DNA from: Pseudomonadota bacterium
GTDB taxonomy: Bacteria > Pseudomonadota > Alphaproteobacteria > Rhizobiales > Devosiaceae
Direction of reading: 5' to 3'
DNA length: 8,025 nucleotides
NCBI GenBank assembly: GCA_023415605.1
Contig: JAEZKB010000144.1
Span: 1-8,025 of the forward strand
This document shows, piece by piece, positions 5,130-8,025 of the stretch (within the stretch, counting starts at the first letter, position 1; each line of letters opens with the position of its first letter). The position numbers were made by a program, and so were the translations under genes. A model generated the notes under the pieces. That model was not told the DNA's origin and ran no database searches. It saw nothing but the letters and a program-made list of their open reading frames with translations.

Positions 5130-6059
5130 CTACGGAAGCTTGTGCCCCGCCGCGGTGAAGAGCCGGTACCAGTCTTCGCGGCTGAGAGTTACGTCGGAGC
5201 CGGCGGCACTTTCCCGGACCCGATCGGGCTTGGTCGTGCCAAGAACGACCTGGACATTGGCCGGGTGCCGGGTGATCCACGCAACCGCGATACCCGTCGG
5301 GGTGACCCCGTGCTTTGCCGCGATCTCGTCGATCGCGTCGTTGAGCGGGCCGTAGTGCTCGCGATCGCCGAGGAAAACGCCGTCGAACCAGCCCTTCTGG
5401 AACGGCGACCAAGCCTGCAGCGTCACCTTGTTGATGCGGGCATAGTTGAGGATATCGTTGTCGCGCGACACCGACTGCTCCAACCCGTTGATGTTGGCAG
5501 CGATGCCCTGGGCGAAGAGATTGGCGTGGGTGATAGAAAGTTGTACCTGGTTAGCGACCAGCGGCTGGGTCACCGCCGTCTTCAAGAGCTCGATCTGGCC
5601 CGGGGTGAAGTTCGAGACGCCGAAGTGTTTCACCTTGCCGGCCTTTTCCAGCGTGGAGAAGGCCTCAGCGACTTCTTCGGGCTCGACCAGCGTATCCGGC
5701 CGGTGCAGCAGCAGCACGTCGATGTAGTCGGTCCGGAGAGCCGCCAGCGATTCATCGACGGACTTGAGGATGTGTTCTTTCGAGAAATCGAAGAAGCCCT
5801 TGCGGATGCCGGTCTTGGTCTGGATGACGAGACCATCACGCTCGGCGGCCGAGAGTGTCACCGCCTCGCCGAAGCGCTTCTCGCAGAGGTGGCGCTCGCC
5901 GCCATAGATGTCGGCGTGATCGATCATGTTGATGCCGGCGTCGCGGGCGGCCGAATAGAGCGTGCGGATTTCCTCGTCGCTCATGGTCTTGATACGCATC
6001 AGGCCGAGGATGACGCTCGATACGGTGACGCCCGAGGTCGACAGTTCAAAGGACTTCAT
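5130..6059 (-). CDS. Aldo/keto reductase, YdhF-like subgroup
   Basis: This 309-residue NAD(P)H-dependent oxidoreductase has a TIM-barrel fold and would reduce carbonyl compounds to alcohols in the cytoplasm; the substrate is not predictable. The catalytic tetrad is present: D47 and Y52 in MIDHADIYGG, K82 in VIQTKTGI, and H119 in DVLLLHRPD. Other family marks are KVKHFGVSNFTPGQ (142-155), the LQAWSPF strand (214-220) and the C-terminal nucleotide-binding segment VVLGTTKPDRVRES (271-284). The general shape, with HADIYGG and the extended WSPFQKGWFDGVFL loop, resembles E. coli YdhF; that subgroup call is from memory. Length is normal. ATG 6059 opens with the usual MKSFELSTSGVTVSSVILG. The gene starts 21 bases after the MAPEG gene's stop and is probably the third gene of a guaB-led transcript. 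Confidence 0.93.
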   Translation of the reverse strand: MKSFELSTSGVTVSSVILGLMRIKTMSDEEIRTLYSAARDAGINMIDHADIYGGERHLCEKRFGEAVTLSAAERDGLVIQTKTGIRKGFFDFSKEHILKSVDESLAALRTDYIDVLLLHRPDTLVEPEEVAEAFSTLEKAGKVKHFGVSNFTPGQIELLKTAVTQPLVANQVQLSITHANLFAQGIAANINGLEQSVSRDNDILNYARINKVTLQAWSPFQKGWFDGVFLGDREHYGPLNDAIDEIAAKHGVTPTGIAVAWITRHPANVQVVLGTTKPDRVRESAAGSDVTLSREDWYRLFTAAGHKLP

Positions 6060-6080
6060 TGGACTTCTTCTTTGGTGAGA

Positions 6081-6524
6081 TCAGCGGATGCCGAAGGCAG
6101 TAGCCGCAACGACGAAACGGATCGTGAGTTCGATCCAGAAGAGCGAAAGGATGCCGAGACCCGCCGTGTAGGCCCAGAACCGCCGGATGACGTGGTTGTC
6201 ACTGATATGGACGGCGAGATGGATGATGCGGGCCAGGACGAAGGCCCAGGCCAGCAGCGCGTCGTACCAAGTGGCTCCCTGAAACGTGGCGACGAAGCAG
6301 GCGACGAAGAACAGCACCGGCAGCTGGAACTGGTTATCCAGCGCGTTTGAGACTTTCTTCTCGCGCTCCGGCCACTTGTCGCGATGAAGGGCGATGTCGC
6401 GAACATTGACCTCGCCCCGGGTGATCATCGGCACGCGGACGAAGCCCAGATACCAGACCAGCCCGAGGATCAGTCCGCCCTGGACAAGCAAGGCGAGCAC
6501 GACAACAAGCGTTGGCCAATCCAT
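6081..6524 (-). CDS. MAPEG-family integral membrane protein
   Basis: This 147-residue protein has four predicted membrane helices, at about residues 5-27, 67-82, 87-107 and 116-138. The family signature region NALDNQFQLPVLFF (60-73) matches the MAPEG pattern in which an Asn-Glu/Asp-x-x-x-x-x-Pro segment precedes helix 2, and ARIIHLAVHISDNHVIRR (98-115) fits the loop after helix 3. Eukaryotic MAPEG proteins are glutathione-dependent or eicosanoid-metabolising enzymes. Bacterial members are mostly uncharacterised, so the activity is left open. The ATG at 6524 lies only 3 bases after the guaB stop (6528-6530), so translation is probably coupled to guaB. I recall a MAPEG gene next to guaB in related alphaproteobacteria, which suggests the pairing is conserved. 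Confidence 0.88.
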   Translation of the reverse strand: MDWPTLVVVLALLVQGGLILGLVWYLGFVRVPMITRGEVNVRDIALHRDKWPEREKKVSNALDNQFQLPVLFFVACFVATFQGATWYDALLAWAFVLARIIHLAVHISDNHVIRRFWAYTAGLGILSLFWIELTIRFVVAATAFGIR

Positions 6525-6527
6525 ACG

Positions 6528-8025
6528 CTAGATGCCGCCGCGATAGTTTGGAGCTTCGCGGGTGATCGAGACGTCGTGGACGTGGCTTTCGTGCAGGGCG
6601 GCGCCGGAGATTTTCACGAAGACCGAGTTCTTCCTGAAATCCTCGAGGGTGTGCGCGCCGGTATAGCCCATGGCCGCCTTGAGGCCGCCGGCGAGCTGGT
6701 GCAGCACGTTCCCGGCCGGGCCCTTATAGGGCACCTGCCCTTCGATGCCCTCGGGCACCAGCTTCATCTGCTCGCGGACGTCCTGCTGGAAGTAACGGTC
6801 GGCGGAACCTGCGCCCATGGCGCCCACCGAGCCCATCCCACGATAGGATTTGTAGGAGCGGCCCTGGTACAGATAAACCTCGCCTGGGCTCTCGTCGGTG
6901 CCGGCCAGCAGCGAACCGACCATTACGCAAGAAGCCCCGCCCGCCAAGGCCTTAGCCATGTCGCCTGAGAATTTGATTCCGCCGTCGGCGATGACGGGGA
7001 CGCCTTGCTTGTCGGCCTCCTCGGCGCAGGACATCACTGCCGCGAGCTGTGGCACGCCGACGCCGGCGACGATGCGAGTGGTACAGATCGAGCCAGGGCC
7101 AATGCCGACCTTGACGGTATCCGCACCAGCGTCGATCAGGGCCTTGGTGGCTTCCGCCGTCGCCACGTTCCCGGCAACGATGCGAGTGGAGTTGGACTCG
7201 CGCTTGACCCGCTCGACGGCCTCGGCGACGCGCACAGAGTGACCATGAGCGGTGTCGATGACGAGGAGATCGACGCCGGCGTCGATCAGCGCCAAAGAGC
7301 GCTCGAAGCCCTTATCGCCGACGGTGGAGGCTGCGGCAACGCGAAGGCGCCCCTGCGCATCCTTGCTGGCATTGGGGTTGAGCTGGGCCTTTTCGATGTC
7401 TTTGACGGTCACCAGGCCGATGCAGCGATAGTCTGCATCGACCACCAGCAGCTTTTCGATGCGGTGCCTGTGCAGCAGCCGCTTGGCCTCGTCCTTGGAA
7501 ACGCCGTCGCGGACGGTGACGAGGTTGTCGTGCGTCATCAGTTCGGAGATCGGCTGGGCTGGGCTCGACGCGAAGCGGACATCGCGGTTGGTGAGGATGC
7601 CCACCAGCTTGCCGATCGAGCGGCCGCCCTTGCCGCCATTCTCGACCACGGGGATGCCGGAGATGCGGTTGAGCTGCATCAGCGCGAGCGCATCCGCGAG
7701 GGTGGCGTCGGGTCCGATCGTAATCGGGTTGACCACCATGCCGCTCTCAAAACTCTTCACCTGCCGGACATGTTCTGCCTGTTCTTCCGGGGTCAGGTTC
7801 TTGTGGATCACCCCGAGGCCGCCGGCCTGGGCCATGGCAATGGCCATACCGCTTTCGGTCACCGTATCCATCGCTGCCGAAATGATCGGGAGGTTGAGCT
7901 CGATGTCCTTGGTAATCCGCGTGCCGATATTGACTTCCGAGGGCAGAACATCGGACCGCGCGGGCTGCAGCAGCACGTCGTCGAAGGTGAGCGCGCTCTC
8001 GCCGGTGATGGAGGTAATGATCTTC
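6528..8025 (-). CDS. guaB: Inosine-5'-monophosphate dehydrogenase, 5' end outside window
   Basis: IMP dehydrogenase oxidises IMP to XMP with NAD+, the committed step of guanine nucleotide synthesis. The visible 498 residues begin KIITSITGESALTFDDVLLQ, which is nearly the family N-terminus, so only a few codons are missing. The apparent GTG start at 7976 lies inside the conserved FDDVLLQPA and is not the real start. Numbering from the first visible residue, two CBS modules occupy about 96-215 inside the TIM barrel. DTAHGH is at about 257-262. The catalytic-cysteine loop GPGSICTTRIVAG has its cysteine at about 314. DGGIKFSGD is at about 347-355 and the flap YRGMGSVGAMG is at about 394-404. The C-terminus NYRGGI is intact. 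Length is that of a complete bacterial enzyme. The promoter is beyond the window. Confidence 0.97.
   Translation of the reverse strand, partial: KIITSITGESALTFDDVLLQPARSDVLPSEVNIGTRITKDIELNLPIISAAMDTVTESGMAIAMAQAGGLGVIHKNLTPEEQAEHVRQVKSFESGMVVNPITIGPDATLADALALMQLNRISGIPVVENGGKGGRSIGKLVGILTNRDVRFASSPAQPISELMTHDNLVTVRDGVSKDEAKRLLHRHRIEKLLVVDADYRCIGLVTVKDIEKAQLNPNASKDAQGRLRVAAASTVGDKGFERSLALIDAGVDLLVIDTAHGHSVRVAEAVERVKRESNSTRIVAGNVATAEATKALIDAGADTVKVGIGPGSICTTRIVAGVGVPQLAAVMSCAEEADKQGVPVIADGGIKFSGDMAKALAGGASCVMVGSLLAGTDESPGEVYLYQGRSYKSYRGMGSVGAMGAGSADRYFQQDVREQMKLVPEGIEGQVPYKGPAGNVLHQLAGGLKAAMGYTGAHTLEDFRKNSVFVKISGAALHESHVHDVSITREAPNYRGGI

Noticed and set aside
5014..5412. Extension of the secreted-protein gene to 5412
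   Set aside because: It overlaps the reductase gene, has basic low-complexity sequence, and buries the signal peptide. ATG 5013 has its own ribosome-binding site.
4989..6350. 453-residue plus-strand open frame
   Set aside because: It lies antisense to the aldo/keto reductase and part of the MAPEG gene, both with clear family motifs. Its translation is charged low-complexity without recognisable domains, a usual artefact in GC-rich DNA.
7974..7976. GTG at 7976 as the guaB start
   Set aside because: The frame continues upstream to the window edge with the conserved residues KIITSITGESALTFDD, so the true start lies just outside.

Overview
The window is a compact, GC-rich bacterial chromosome segment. 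Gene content and protein style point to an alphaproteobacterium, probably Hyphomicrobiales and possibly Devosia-like. The genus is recall-based inference, not a search result. No rRNA, tRNA, CRISPR array, insertion sequence or phage gene is visible. All confident genes except one lie on the minus strand.

Layout from left to right. (1) Positions 1-1058 (-): an ABC-F ATPase gene running off the left edge. Its frame is intact except for one TAA stop at 345-347, at the start of the linker between the two ATPase domains. (2) 1141-1374 (-): a 77-residue membrane protein with a Popeye-like look. (3) 1443-1883 (-): an exported carboxymuconolactone decarboxylase/AhpD-like protein. (4) 2006-3100 (-): a SAM-dependent methyltransferase with an N-terminal winged helix. 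(5) 3221-4240 (+): a GlxA-type AraC regulator, divergent from the methyltransferase. (6) 4250-4480 (-): a 76-residue helical protein of unknown function. (7) 4537-5013 (-): a secreted 158-residue protein of unknown function. (8) 8025-5130 (-): a run of guaB (IMP dehydrogenase, its first few codons outside the window), a MAPEG-family membrane protein and an aldo/keto reductase, with 3- and 21-base gaps between them.

The most interesting signal is regulatory. The upstream regions of the methyltransferase gene and of the CMD gene share a 60-base element in the same orientation. It lies about 90 bases upstream of each ATG. It has a 26-base operator-like block with two TCSGAC half-sites spaced 20 bases apart. 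It is followed by two further conserved blocks (CCTATC and ACTAG) at identical offsets. Tandem half-sites about two helical turns apart are typical of AraC-family targets, and one copy abuts the AraC-family gene itself. I infer a small local regulon of regulator, methyltransferase and exported CMD-like protein. Its inducer and chemistry are not visible.

guaB supplies the committed step of GTP synthesis. The MAPEG and reductase genes behind it are probably co-transcribed, but nothing shows a shared pathway.
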